Position numbers and translations under genes: made by a program. Positions 1 to 10,268 of a DNA stretch of 64,000 nt are shown one piece after another (within the stretch, counting starts at the first letter, position 1; each line of letters starts with the position of its first letter). Below the pieces are notes generated by a model. The model saw only the letters and a list, made by a program, of their open reading frames with translations, was not told where the DNA came from and searched no databases. Origin of the DNA: Botryosphaeria dothidea (Eukaryota > Ascomycota > Dothideomycetes > Botryosphaeriales > Botryosphaeriaceae); the NCBI GenBank assembly GCA_011503125.2, contig WWBZ02000022.1, positions 3,286,001-3,350,000 of the forward strand. The letters run 5' to 3'.

Positions 1-374
1 GCGCCACGGCTTAGCTAAGGCTGGGGGAGATCCGCGTAAGGAAGCCCGAGACCGGGGTGCGGCTTTCCACAGCGCAGGGCCTCCAGCTCTGGTTCTGGGG
101 CGTTACGCTAGGCCGGCTGGGATACGTCAGAACCCGAAGCTTAAGCCAAAGCCCATCGCTGCGTTTTTCTGCTTCCCTCGAGCCCCTTCTACCCGACTCG
201 TTCGCGGCCAGCCGTCGCTCGTGTGCCCAAGTCGCCCAAACATTCTTTTCGCACTCTCCTGCAATGCTTTCCTGACCACTGCACCCGCCATTGAACCATA
301 AATACCCGACTGCGAGCCAGTCCTTCTCCCGAAGCGGCAGTTCTTCGCTTGCCGCTCGCACGCCATCGCCAGCC
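1..374. other. Upstream region of the BRE4-like gene
   Basis: I see no gene here. The open frames on both strands overlap each other and have no recognisable family. The stretch is C/T-rich near its right end, as expected for the 5' leader of the gene whose first in-frame ATG is at 375. Confidence 0.5.
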
Positions 375-3300
375 ATGGCCCAGCCCGACATGGACGCCGA
401 TAAACAAACCATCACAAACCCCACCAGCCCCGACGCCCTCGCCCCCGGTTCGCCCACGCGCCAGGAGACCTACGGCACCTATGAGACCGTCGAGCCCGCC
501 GAGACCGTGGAGCTGCCTCCGCCCATCATTCGTCCCACCAGGACCCGGACCGCTGGCTCGACCATCCGCAGGAAGGAAAATGAGAAGAAGGGCATCAAAG
601 GCCTGTGGTCGAAATACGGCCCCGATCTCGATGTCCCCACACTCTTAATGATGGGCAAGGGCGGCCTTCCACCAACCATAGCCATTTCCATGTATCAAGG
701 TTCGTTTCAGTTGACTCAATGTTTTAAGCTTATGCAACGACGATCTGACACATGCATCAGCTACCGCCGTTGCTAACCAGTTTACCACTCTCGGCTATCT
801 GGTTGCAATTGTTTCCGTTCTCGGATTCGCCGTCATGCCCAGGGCCAAATTCATGCAGACCATGCTGTTGAACGTAATCACCACGTGCGTCGCGACTGGC
901 ATGAACCTGCTCATGATGTACTGCGCCGTCAAGGCTCGCGAGCACACCACCTCTCGCCCGCCCGCCGGCTCTGGCGCATCCACGGGAACGGCTGCGTACA
1001 CTTACAACTCCTCGGCTTCGGCCGTCTCCGGGATCTGGCTCTTCTTCCAAGTATATTTCGTCAACATGATGAGAGCCAAATACGCGCCAAATCTGCAATT
1101 TCCCTCAATCGTCTACACCATCTTCGTCGTAGTTGCATCCATCTACTCCCCGCAATTCTCAACCATGACCCAGGCCATGTCGTTCGCGCGCCGCCTGCTC
1201 GAAGTCTTCCTCACCGGCTTCGGCATCGCCACCGGCGTCTCGCTCTTCATCCTCCCCCGTAAGCCCTTCCCCCTCCCCTCCCCTTCAACCCATTCCTCAT
1301 TAACACATTCGCACAGTCACCTCCCGCAAGATCGTCCTCAAGTGCATGGCGGGCTACATCGGCGCGCTGCGCGGCTCGCTCGACGCGCACTCGAGCTACT
1401 TCCAGTCGCTCGAGATCAAGGACATGTTCTACCGCGTCTCGACGGGCCTGTCGGGCGACAAGCAGCGCCAGCCCGAGGCCGCCGCCGTCAAGAAGTCGCT
1501 CGCCGCCATCCAGACCATGCACGGCAAGCTGTCGGCCGACCTGCCCTTCGCCAAGCGCGAGATCGCCTGGGGGTTCCTGGGGCCCGATGACCTGCAGGAG
1601 ATGTCGAGGCTCCTGCGGGGCGTGATGCTGCCGCTGGCCGGGCTGAGCTCGGTGGTGGACATTTTCGAGCGGCTGGCGGAGCTGAACGGGTGGGAGGAGG
1701 AGGGCGGGACGGTGGAGATTGGGGCCAGGGATTCGGAGAGGAAGCGGATGGTGGAGGACTGGAATGATGTGATGAAGACGGTGCACGAGCCGTTTCAGTC
1801 GGTCATCAGGGCGATGGATGAGGGGTTGGAGCATGTTTTGCTGCAGCTGAAGCTGAAGAAGCCGCCGAAGAAGCAGAAGAAGGAGGCCGCTGGGAGTGGG
1901 GAGAGCGAGGACGTGGAGGCCAAGGGGGATCGCACTCAGCCGGGAGAAGACGGGTTTGCGGACTATCTCGAGAGGATGACGGAGGAGTTTTATTCGGGCA
2001 AGGAGTTGGCGCTGAGGGAGTGGTGCAGGCGGAAGGGCATCGATGTGCCGGATGACTTCTTTGAGCGGCCCTGCGATTACGACATCCACGATGCGAGGAA
2101 GGATAAGGGCGAGGATTTCTACAATCGCAGTCAGCGATCGCTGTATGCGTTGCTTTATGTGAGTTTTTCCGGGAATTTTTCTGAGGACAGCAGCTGACGT
2201 GCCTCACAGATCGAGTATCTCCTCTACTCCACTAGCCGAGCCGTGTTGGATTTTGTTCGTTTCGCAGACGACCGGAAGAAGGCTGGAAAACTGGACAGCA
2301 AGCACATCATCCTACCCGGCTACAAACGCTGGAAGAAGTGGTTTTTGAATGCGCTCAAGGAGGGTGACGGAGAGCATGGCGCCGATGATGGCATGGGCGA
2401 TATCAACGGCGGCAACATCGAAATCAGCATGGGCGAGGCTTATAACCGCAGGAAGGACCCCGAGCATCTGCCCCCGGAGAACTTTGCCGAAAGGATGGGG
2501 GATCGTGTCCGCAAAATTCCGGCTTTCTTGCGCTCACAGGAGTCTACGTTCGGCTTTCGCGTTGCTTGCGCGACGATGTCGATAGGTAAGTCTTTCTTCT
2601 TGTTCATGTAGGCAGAGTGCTCAGCTGATTGCGCAGGTATCATAAACTTCTTGCACCAAACCCAGGTCTTCTTCGTACGACAGCGCCTGCTCTGGGCCAT
2701 GATTATGGTTGCCATCAGTATGGTTCCCACGGCTGGTCAGAGTATTTTCAGCTTCGTCCTCCGTGTTACTGGCACTGTCGGCGCCATGGTGGCAAGCTTC
2801 ATAGTGTGGTATATTGTGGATGAACACGTTCCCGGAATCATCGTCTTCTATTGGCTGTTCGCCTCGTCTGGATTTTACATCGTTCTGAAGAAGCCGCGCT
2901 TCGTCATAGTTGGTAAGAGAGTGCAGACTCCACTTCATCGAAATAATCATGTGCTGATAGAGCGATTCCAGGTATGATCAGTATTGTCACGTTGACGATG
3001 ATTATTGGATACGAACTGGAAGTAAGGAAGGTTGGCCAAGCAGTCGCTTCCTCGAACGGACAACCTTTTTACGAGATCTACAAGCTTGCACCTTACCGTC
3101 TTGCCACTGTTGCTGGCGGCCTCGCGATCGCTTTCATCTGGACTTTCTTTCCTTATCCCATCTCGGAGCATTCGGAACTCCGTAGCAAGATGGGCGCATC
3201 GCTCTACCTCCTGGCGAACTACTACTCTATTGTCCACGAGACTTTCCGCGCCCGCATCCGCGGCGATGAGGGCGATCCAAGGGTCAAGACGAGTGCTGGT

Positions 3301-4026
3301 CGCCGTATGGCAAAAGCCCGCTTGAAGGTTTACCAGAAGCAGCTCCTGCTGACCACGAACTTGCGCGCTATGGCCGACTTCCAAAAGTGGGAGCTAGCCA
3401 TTGGCGGGAAGTTTCCGCGCGAGAAGTATGAAACGATTCTCACGTGCGTTGAAAAGTGAGTACATTCTTCCGCTCTCATGTTCCATTGAAGCCCTCAGCT
3501 GACAAGCAATCGCAGCATGATCCGCTACATGGCCCTCGTTGCGTTCGCCTCTCAGACCTTCGCCAACCCTCAAGACGAGGACCAGACGGTTTGGAACAAC
3601 GACTTCCGCCGCCTCATCTCCTCTGTCAACCTCACGTCTCACGAGATCACGTCGCTGCTCTCCCTTCTCTCTGGCGCCATCACCAACGGCTCGCCGCTGC
3701 CGCCCTATCTCCGCGCACCCGCACCTTATCGCCTCTCGCGTCGCCTTGAAGAGCTGGATCGCGATATCCTGTCCCTGCGGCACGTGGCTGAACCCGGCTA
3801 CGCGGCGTTTGCGGTGATTCAGATCGCGACGAGGTGCATAATCCGGGATCTGGAGAAGCTGCTCAAGAATGTGCGGGAGCTGGTTGGCGAGCTGGACTTT
3901 AGTTTTCATGCGGTGAGTACGGCGGACAGTAGCCGGACGAATAGCATGTATCCGTTGAGCAGACGGACAACGAGGACGGGTGCGGAGACGGGCGACGACG
4001 ATGAGGAGACGGATAAGGAGGATTGA
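375..4026 (+). CDS. BRE4-like / FUSC-type integral membrane protein (DUF2421 family)
   Basis: Seven exons (375-699, 761-1258, 1317-2158, 2210-2585, 2637-2912, 2972-3455, 3516-4026) sum to 3312 nt, giving 1103 aa; introns are 51-61 nt. The codon at 291 that extends the frame upstream is TTG, so ATG 375 is the first true start. The N-terminal ~95 residues are polar. Two hydrophobic blocks follow, one in exon 2 (VAIVSVLGFAVMP onward) and one in exons 5-6 (LWAMIMVAISMVP, GIIVFYWLFASSGFYIVL), separated by a long charged region with a Lys-rich patch (KLKKPPKKQKK). This two-block arrangement is that of the fungal aromatic-acid-exporter-like/FUSC proteins related to yeast Bre4 (brefeldin A sensitivity). 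Transport substrate is unknown. The acidic tail (GDDDEETDKED) ends at TGA 4024-4026. Family assignment rests on recalled architecture, not a search. Confidence 0.85.
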
Positions 4027-4488
4027 TTGAGCGGAGTTTTTATTTTCCAATCTCACCGTCTATGCCGAATTGGATGCTTTATATCTTGTAATAAGCCATA
4101 GAGTCCACCATTTGGGTTTATGAATCCTTTGCTTTTTGCTATGGTTGTTTGTCGTCTGCTGAGGTCTTGCCCGGCTGGCGGCTAAACGCCGGCTCGCCCC
4201 CATGGTCTTGGCAGTCGGCGCGACTGTGCGTCAGAGCCGCTAAGTTTCTGGTGCGCGCATCCGCGACTTTTCTTCAACCGCTGCCTGCGCCGAAAGCTCA
4301 ACCTTCCCATCTTTGTACAGCACGAAACCACACCTGCCCACCGCAGCCCACCGCGACATCGCTCTACCCTCGCCACAACCTTCGAGCACCCCACACATCA
4401 AAGCAAAGGGAAACCACACCCTCCCCCCCCCCCAACCTCCCCCAACGCCCGATCGACCACCCGCCGCAACAGCGCTCGCCCGCCCACC
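4027..4488. other. Intergenic region, tandem genes
   Basis: Holds the 3' region of the BRE4-like gene and the 5' leader of the DnaJ gene. The last 150 bases are extremely C-rich, with a long run of C near 4420-4435, typical of a fungal 5' leader. No gene seen. Confidence 0.5.
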
Positions 4489-5328
4489 ATGTCCAAGGCC
4501 GACGACCTCAGCGACGAGGCCAAGGAGCTGATCAAGTCCTCGCACGACCTCTACGCCCTCCTCGGCCTCGACCCGGCCTGCGACGCGAAGGCCATCAAGT
4601 CCGCGTGGCGCAAGACGTCGCTCAAGTACCACCCAGACAAGAACCAGGACAACCCGAGCGCGGTCGAGACGTTCTACCTAGCGAAGAACGCGGCCGAGCT
4701 GCTGCAGAACCCGGAGGCGCGGGCGAGGTACGATGCGACGCGCGAGGCGGCGGCGCAGCGCGAGGCGCAGAAGGCGAAGCTGGAGGGCAAGAGGCGGCGG
4801 CTGATGGAGGAGCTGGAGAGGGCGGAGAGCGGGGCGAAGAGGAAGAGGGAGGAGGATGAGGGGCGGGAGGAGAGGCTGCAGAGCGAGTTGAAGCGGTTGG
4901 CGAGGGATGGGGAGAGGAGGCGGAGGGAGCGGGAGGAGGCGAAGTTGCGGGAGAGAGAGGAGGAGGCAAGGCACGAGGAGGAGGGGAGGAGGGAGCGGGA
5001 GAGGGAGGCGCGGAGGGAGAAGGAGAGGGAGAGGAGGCGGCAGAGCGCTGGCGTGCATTTTCAGCCCGGCGCGTCGGTGGGGAGTGCGACGGGTGTGGAG
5101 GATGGGGTGGGGACGCCGGTGAAGAAGAGAGTGTTTGATGGAGCGAAGAGCGCGCCGAGCACGCCGGCGGGGAAGAAGCCGGCGTTTTCGTTCAGTCCGA
5201 AGCCCGGCGCTGGTGGGGGGAACAAGTTTGAGCAGGATACACTGGCCAGGTTGAGGGCGAAGCAGGCGGAGAAGAGGAAGTTGGAGGAGCAGATCAAAGC
5301 TTCTGAGGCGGCTGAGACGACTTCGTGA
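4489..5328 (+). CDS. DnaJ-domain protein, DNAJC17/Cwc23-like
   Basis: Single-exon 279-aa protein. A J-domain lies at about residues 18-80: helix I/II region DLYALLGLDPACDAKAIKSA, then the invariant HPD (YHPDKN) and the closing NPEARARYD. It is followed by a ~130-residue Arg/Glu-rich helical stretch that should form a long charged coiled coil, then a low-complexity linker and a C-terminal helix (LARLRAKQAEKRKLEEQI). The J-domain next to a long charged helix resembles the spliceosomal DNAJC17/Cwc23 group, where it would recruit Hsp70, but the RRM that metazoan and several fungal members carry is not visible. Assignment to the J-protein family is firm; the spliceosomal role is inference. Start ATG 4489 sits just after the C-rich leader. 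Confidence 0.85.
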   Translation: MSKADDLSDEAKELIKSSHDLYALLGLDPACDAKAIKSAWRKTSLKYHPDKNQDNPSAVETFYLAKNAAELLQNPEARARYDATREAAAQREAQKAKLEGKRRRLMEELERAESGAKRKREEDEGREERLQSELKRLARDGERRRREREEAKLREREEEARHEEEGRREREREARREKERERRRQSAGVHFQPGASVGSATGVEDGVGTPVKKRVFDGAKSAPSTPAGKKPAFSFSPKPGAGGGNKFEQDTLARLRAKQAEKRKLEEQIKASEAAETTS

Positions 5329-6544
5329 GCAGGAAAGAAAAGATTTGAGGTTCGGAGTTGAGACTGGAGTTACTACTACAGAGGGAAGTCCCTTGTTTCG
5401 TTTAGCGGCATATACCCACGACAGGCCTAAATGGCATTCCCTTTCTGCGTGCTATTATTCTCTTTGCTTCTGTCTGTCGTAAACGAAAGACGCTTCGATG
5501 CGTTGTGCCTGCGTCTACGTCCAGCAGCTCGTCGGTTCCGTCCCGTTTGACACCAGAGCCATTGCCTCCTACGCTGGTTCATTGGACGGTGCAAACAAAC
5601 CCTTCGATCTCACCACCTCTTGACCAACCGTGTCTACTCCCCTCATGGAAAGAGTCATGAGAAGAACGATGGCGATGGGGCCGATGCCTCCAGTCGTGCG
5701 GATCATGGGCGGGCAGACACCGATGGCGAAGCAGCGCGTGCCGGTGGTCAAAGACTCTGCCGCAGCGCATGCATTCGAAATCCCAGAACATTGAGTCTTG
5801 TCACGTTGTGGTTGGAGTAAAGCTGAAGTCTATCTTTTTGCTGCGTTGGTGTTTCTTTGGGGAGTGGAAGGGACGGCCAGGCGTTTTGGACAATGTTAGG
5901 TACTTTTAAAGGTTTCCGTGTCATGTTGGCTCATGATATATAGATCTGAAAGTATGTATTGTAGCTGGGTGGAATCAGGTGGCGTTGTATCCGCGTTTGC
6001 ACTTGATGAGTATACCGCCCTTCGCTGCCTAGTCTGTGTATTTCTCAGACAGCTTTGATTGTGGAGAACGGAATTGATTGCCCAAAATATTTGCGCCAAG
6101 CTAATTCAACAAAGAGCAGTCCGCCTTACATGAACTTGGCATGTTTCTCCATTACTGTGGATGACACTGCAAGTTCCCTGCCGGGCACGTGAACGGCCCG
6201 AGCACGGCCCGGGAAGTGGAGGAAAGATATGGAAAAGTACGGCAGAGATAAGGCATTCTCAGGCTCGTGCTTTCCGTCAGAATAGACGGCATTGGTGGGA
6301 GGCAGTGGAGAAGAGAAGCATCATGGAGGAAATCGGAAGAGGCAAGAGCGGGCAATTGGCGGGAGAGGAAGCAATAGGCGGGGAGCGGAGCGGAACTGCG
6401 GCGCGCTGGTGGACTGCGGGGATCCGAGAGCGCAGCTCTTCCCGAGGCTCTCGACGCTACCTCGCTCCCTGCATCGGCAGCCCTCCGTCCGTCTCACCAA
6501 CACCAAAAAAAAATATTCAACACAACACTGCACAGCTAGCAACC
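5329..6544. other. Intergenic region before acetoacetyl-CoA synthetase
   Basis: 1.2 kb containing one weak minus-strand ORF (separate entry at 5579-5791). The final 60 bases form an A-rich leader (run of nine A near 6505) immediately before ATG 6545. Nothing else supported. Confidence 0.4.
5579..5791 (-). CDS. Possible small C2H2 zinc-finger ORF
   Basis: A 70-codon minus-strand ORF starting with ATG at 5791. Residues 5-25 read FECMRCGRVFDHRHALLRH, which fits the C2H2 spacing F-x-C-x2-C-x3-F-x5-L-x2-H; the last ligand would be the Cys two residues on or the His six residues on. The rest is His/Arg-rich (HDPHDWRHRPHRHR). No flanking exon, homologue or promoter could be established, and the frame is short enough to be chance. 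Kept only because the finger spacing is precise. Confidence 0.22.
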   Translation of the reverse strand: MFWDFECMRCGRVFDHRHALLRHRCLPAHDPHDWRHRPHRHRSSHDSFHEGSRHGWSRGGEIEGFVCTVQ

Positions 6545-8742
6545 ATGGCAGTCAGCGTTCTGAACGGCGTCAATGGCGCTGAGCCTGGCGCACAAAGGCT
6601 CTGGGTGCATCCTTCTCCAGAGACCACTCCCATGCACTCCTTTCTGCAGCATATCAACAAAAAGTACCATCTCCAGCTGAGGTCTTACAAGGATCTTCAC
6701 GCCTGGAGTGTCGAGAATATCGCCGCATTTTGGGGCGAGGTCTGGAACCAGGTTGGAATCAAGGCTTCGCAGCCCTACGAACAGGTCCCCATTGCCGCTG
6801 ACTTGCCGCTTTTGCCTTCAGGCTAATTGGCCCTGCAGGTTGTCGATGAGGCTGCGCCCATGTTTCCGCGTCCGGCCTTCTTCCGTGGAGCAAAACTAAA
6901 CTTCGCCGAGAACTTGCTGTTTCCTAATATCGACATCGATGAGAACAGCGCTGCTGTCATTGCTGCCACCGAAACTTCGCGTCAGACTGTTTCATGGAAA
7001 GAGCTGAGGGATCGGGTAAAGCAATGCCAGGCAGGCATGATTGAGTTTGGATTGCAAGAGGGGGATAGAGTTGCCGGCTATGTTGCTAATCACACAGATG
7101 CTCTGGTGGCTATGCTCGCCGCCACCTCCCTTGGAGCTCTTTGGACCGCTGTTTCTCCCGACACTGGCGTCCATGCCGTTCTGGAACGATTGCGCCAAAT
7201 TGAACCTGTCCTTCTTTTTGCCGACAATGCCTCATTTTACAACGGAAGGAGTCACCCGGTCATTACAAAAGTCAGCGAAATTGTTGCTTCTCTTCCATCC
7301 TTGCGCGGGGTTGTAATCTTGCCCACTGTTTCTTCCGTCGATGTCGATTTGGCCTCTCTCCAAGGCCCCTCCAGGAAGGCTTATGACTATTCAACTTTTA
7401 CTTCGGCAAAATCGGCAGATTTCGTTTTTAAGCAACTACCGCCGGACCACCCTGTCTATATCTTGTATAGCAGTGGCACCACTGGAGCACCGAAGTGCAT
7501 CGTTCATGGCGCCATCGGCACGCTGATACAGCACAAAAAAGAGCACATTCTCCAATGCTCCATCAAGCCAGGATCTCGGCTCTTCTACTTCACAACATGC
7601 ACTTGGATGATGTGGCACTGGCTGGTCTCCGGACTCGCCAGCGGCGCAACCCTCGTCCTTTACGACGGCTCGCCCTTCCGCTACACCTCGACCACCGAGC
7701 CCGGCACCTCCGTCCCTGACGACCTGGCGATGCCGCGCCTGATCGACGAGCTCGCCATCACGCACTTCGGCACCTCCGCAAAGTACCTGTCGGTGCTCGA
7801 GCAGAGGGACGTCAGGCCGCTCGACACGCTGCCGCTCGCCACGCTCGAGGCCATCTACAGCACCGGCTCCCCGCTGTCCCCCAGCACCTTCGCCTACATC
7901 TACAAGGCCTTCCCGCCCGCCCTCAACCTCGGCAGCATCACCGGCGGCACGGATATCATCTCGCTCTTCGGCGCGCCCGCCCCGCTCGCGCCCGTCTACG
8001 CCGGCGAGATCCAGGTCGCCGGCCTCGGCATGGCCATCCGCGCGTGGGACTACCTGGGCGCCGACGTGACGGCGGGCGGCGAGGCGGGCGATCTCGTCTG
8101 CGTCAAGGCGTTCCCCTGCCAGCCCGTCATGTTCTGGGGCGCCGAGGGCGAGCGCAAGTACCGCGGCAGCTATTTCGAGAAGTTCGAGCCTGAGGGTGGC
8201 AAACCTATTTGGCATCATGGTGATTTTGTGAGGTTTAACCCTGTGACGGGTGGGCTTGTCATGCTGGGGAGGAGCGATGGCATCTTGAAGCCGGCGGGTG
8301 TGCGGTTCGGCAGCGCGGAGATTTACAACGTCTTGCTGGAGCACTTCCCGGAGGAGGTGGCGGACGCGTTGTGTATCGGGCGGAGGAGGGAGGAGGATAC
8401 AGATGAGACGGTTGTGCTGTTCTTGAAGATGGCGGAGGGGAGGCAGTTCAGTCAAGAGTTGGCAGATGGGATCAAGAAGGTCGTGAGGAAGGAGCTGAGC
8501 GCAAGACACGTGCCTGGCGTGGTGGATGAGTGCCCGGAGATTCCGGTCACGACGAATGGGAAAAAGTAAGTGTTTTATTTTCTCCGTCATTCAACTTCTA
8601 TAAGTCGCGAATTGCTGACACATACGATAGAGTTGAGGGCGCTGTCAAGCAGATCCTATGCGGGTTGAATGTAAAGACTTCTGCATCGGTCGCTAATGCG
8701 GAATGCCTGGACTGGTACCGGGAGTGGGCTCAAAAGAACTGA
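6545..8742 (+). CDS. AACS: Acetoacetyl-CoA synthetase
   Basis: Three exons (6545-6784, 6839-8565, 8631-8742) sum to 2079 nt, 692 aa. The enzyme activates acetoacetate to acetoacetyl-CoA with ATP in the cytosol. It belongs to the ANL adenylate-forming superfamily. Seen: an N-terminal ACAS_N cap (HSFLQHINKKYHL, FWGEVWNQVGI); the PRPAFFRGAKLNFAENLL signature; the phosphate loop YILYSSGTTGAPK near residue 288; the GGTDIISLF region; the hinge GRSDGILKPAGVRFGSAEIY; and the C-terminal catalytic Lys in TTNGKKVEGAVKQI near residue 655, which is rebuilt across the last intron. An in-frame TAA at 6824 lies inside a 54-nt intron (6785-6838). Its donor GTCCCC is weak, but removal joins YEQ to VVDEAAPMFPRP exactly as in the family. 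The alternative, two broken genes, is unlikely. Confidence 0.93.
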
Positions 8743-9153
8743 TGGCTGAGCGCTGAAAAATTATTTGGTTGCCGGGTTGATCATTTCTTCGTCCCTGCGG
8801 GCTAGTTTCTGAACTCTGCGCGCTCAATGAGGGGCACTTGTTGATGGCTTCGCCTCGTAGCCTGGATCAATTAATCATTCGCTGGATATAAGATTTAGTG
8901 AGCTTCTTCTAGCCAATTTTGACTGCTTGTGCGTCTTAATGGTTCTCTTGTGCCCTTGGTTGACCCGATGTGTTCCGGACGAAAGTGTTATCCATACTGC
9001 TGAACCATTAATCAACACTGTTTCATGTCATCGCAACCGAATCAGCAACGCGCTCAAACCCCGAAACAAGAGCTCATTCTCTGGTAGCGATTGAAAATGA
9101 GCTTCAGCAATGGGCAAATTCTTCGCACCCGTTGATTTCTTTCATCTGTAGCG

Positions 9154-9160
9154 TATAAAT
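9154..9160 (+). promoter_or_regulatory. TATA box of the microprotein transcript
   Basis: TATAAAT about 60 bases upstream of the presumed leader exon that ends at 9221. A pyrimidine-rich tract follows, as at many highly expressed fungal promoters. Confidence 0.4.
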
Positions 9161-9221
9161 TCTCGTCTATACCGCTCTATACTTCTGTTATTTTCTTCAG
9201 CTACTTCAAGTCAACCAACAG

Positions 9222-9272
9222 GTAAGCATCAAACAATCAACCAACAGTCCTCAAACGACTAACAATCGGCAG
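9222..9272 (+). other. Predicted 5' UTR intron
   Basis: 51-nt intron: donor GTAAGC after CCAACAG, branch-point ACTAAC at 9258-9263, acceptor CGGCAG ending at 9272. All three signals are near consensus. It lies in the A/C-rich leader upstream of the 47-codon ORF. Confidence 0.5.
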
Positions 9273-9394
9273 ACAGACAAGAAGTCCTCCAACAACAACC
9301 CTTAAACAATCCACAACCAATCTACAACCAATCTCAAACAATCCTCGAACGATCAGCCAACAACCAATCCTCAAAGGATCAACAAACAATCACA

Positions 9395-9538
9395 ATGTGC
9401 AATACATTTACACTCCTCTTCAAGTCCTCAAAGCCACAAAAGAAGGCACAGGTGACGACCCCAGAGCCAGAAAGTATGAGACAGCACGGTGTCGCCCTCT
9501 CCGCAGCAGCGAGATGGGCAATCACAAATTTGTCATGA
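9395..9538 (+). CDS. Short ORF (47 aa) at the head of a spliced transcript
   Basis: First ATG after the long A/C-rich leader; 47 codons ending at TGA 9536-9538. The product begins MCNTFTLLFKSSKPQKK and has no recognisable domain; its N-terminus is mildly hydrophobic, followed by a basic segment. Support comes from context: TATA box, pyrimidine tract, consensus 5' UTR intron, and ATG in the context cacaATG. A further splice donor-like site exists downstream (near 9600), so the true protein could differ at its C-terminus. Function unknown. Confidence 0.35.
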   Translation: MCNTFTLLFKSSKPQKKAQVTTPEPESMRQHGVALSAAARWAITNLS

Positions 9539-10268
9539 CTGGATGGAGAACTGGCAAGCCGGACGAGCGACCAATTGACCACAGGCGGACATCATCATGG
9601 TAAATGTCAGAAGACAGGGAATTGACCAAGAAAACCTCTCAAATTGTTTTTAAAGATGTTCGCGACGGATGATCAAACATGCCGCGTGGAGTTTTGGGAT
9701 TCATCACAGAGAAATTAAAGTTGATGGAGTTTTTTGGTTGTCATGACGGACGAGAACGGCGAACAGAGCTTTGCTTAGATGGTTTACGGTGTTCAAGAGG
9801 AGATGGCAAATAGAGCCTGGGATGTTGATGGTTTCACTGCCCATAAAATCTGCAACGGTGAATCGTGATTGTTGCCCATCCCCATTATTTGGAACACCAG
9901 CCTGTGTGCGCCGTAAGCTTGGTTCCGAGAAATTTTTTCTTCGCTGCCTGAGCAGTGACTCATGTGCCGCGTGGCAGATTAGTTTGCCATCGCCCATCAT
10001 CTGGTGAGATAAGAAAGCAGTCCCGAAAATTAACGGGTAAAGGGTGGGTACTTGAAGCAGTCGTGCGGACGCAGATGTTATTAATTACTTTGTCCCATTT
10101 ACGTCCGGATTACTGCTTCGACTCCTGACGCATATAACGCTCTCCATCATCTCGGTACAAGGACTTCATAGAGCACAAAGGGTTGAAGATTTTAAATCCC
10201 AAAGGTTTCCTTTCCTCGCAAGGTTCCATCATGAATCTAATGGCATCCAAAAAGCCCACCCGGCCATC
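9539..10268. other. Intergenic region, 3' sides of two converging genes
   Basis: 730 bases, AT-richer than the neighbours, with only short overlapping frames. No supported gene. Probably the 3' UTR of the microprotein transcript and of the minus-strand AIG2-like gene. Confidence 0.4.

Larger units (their letters stand above)
8743..9394. other. Intergenic region with promoter of a short transcript
   Basis: Left half is the 3' region of the acetoacetyl-CoA synthetase gene. Right half carries a TATAAAT box at 9154-9160, a pyrimidine-rich stretch (about 9165-9200) and a long CAA/CCAAC-rich leader up to ATG 9395, with a spliceable intron inside it (separate entry). Confidence 0.5.

Noticed and set aside
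1247..2089. 280-codon minus-strand ORF
   Set aside because: Antisense of exon 3 of the BRE4-like gene; Leu/Arg/Pro-rich shadow composition.
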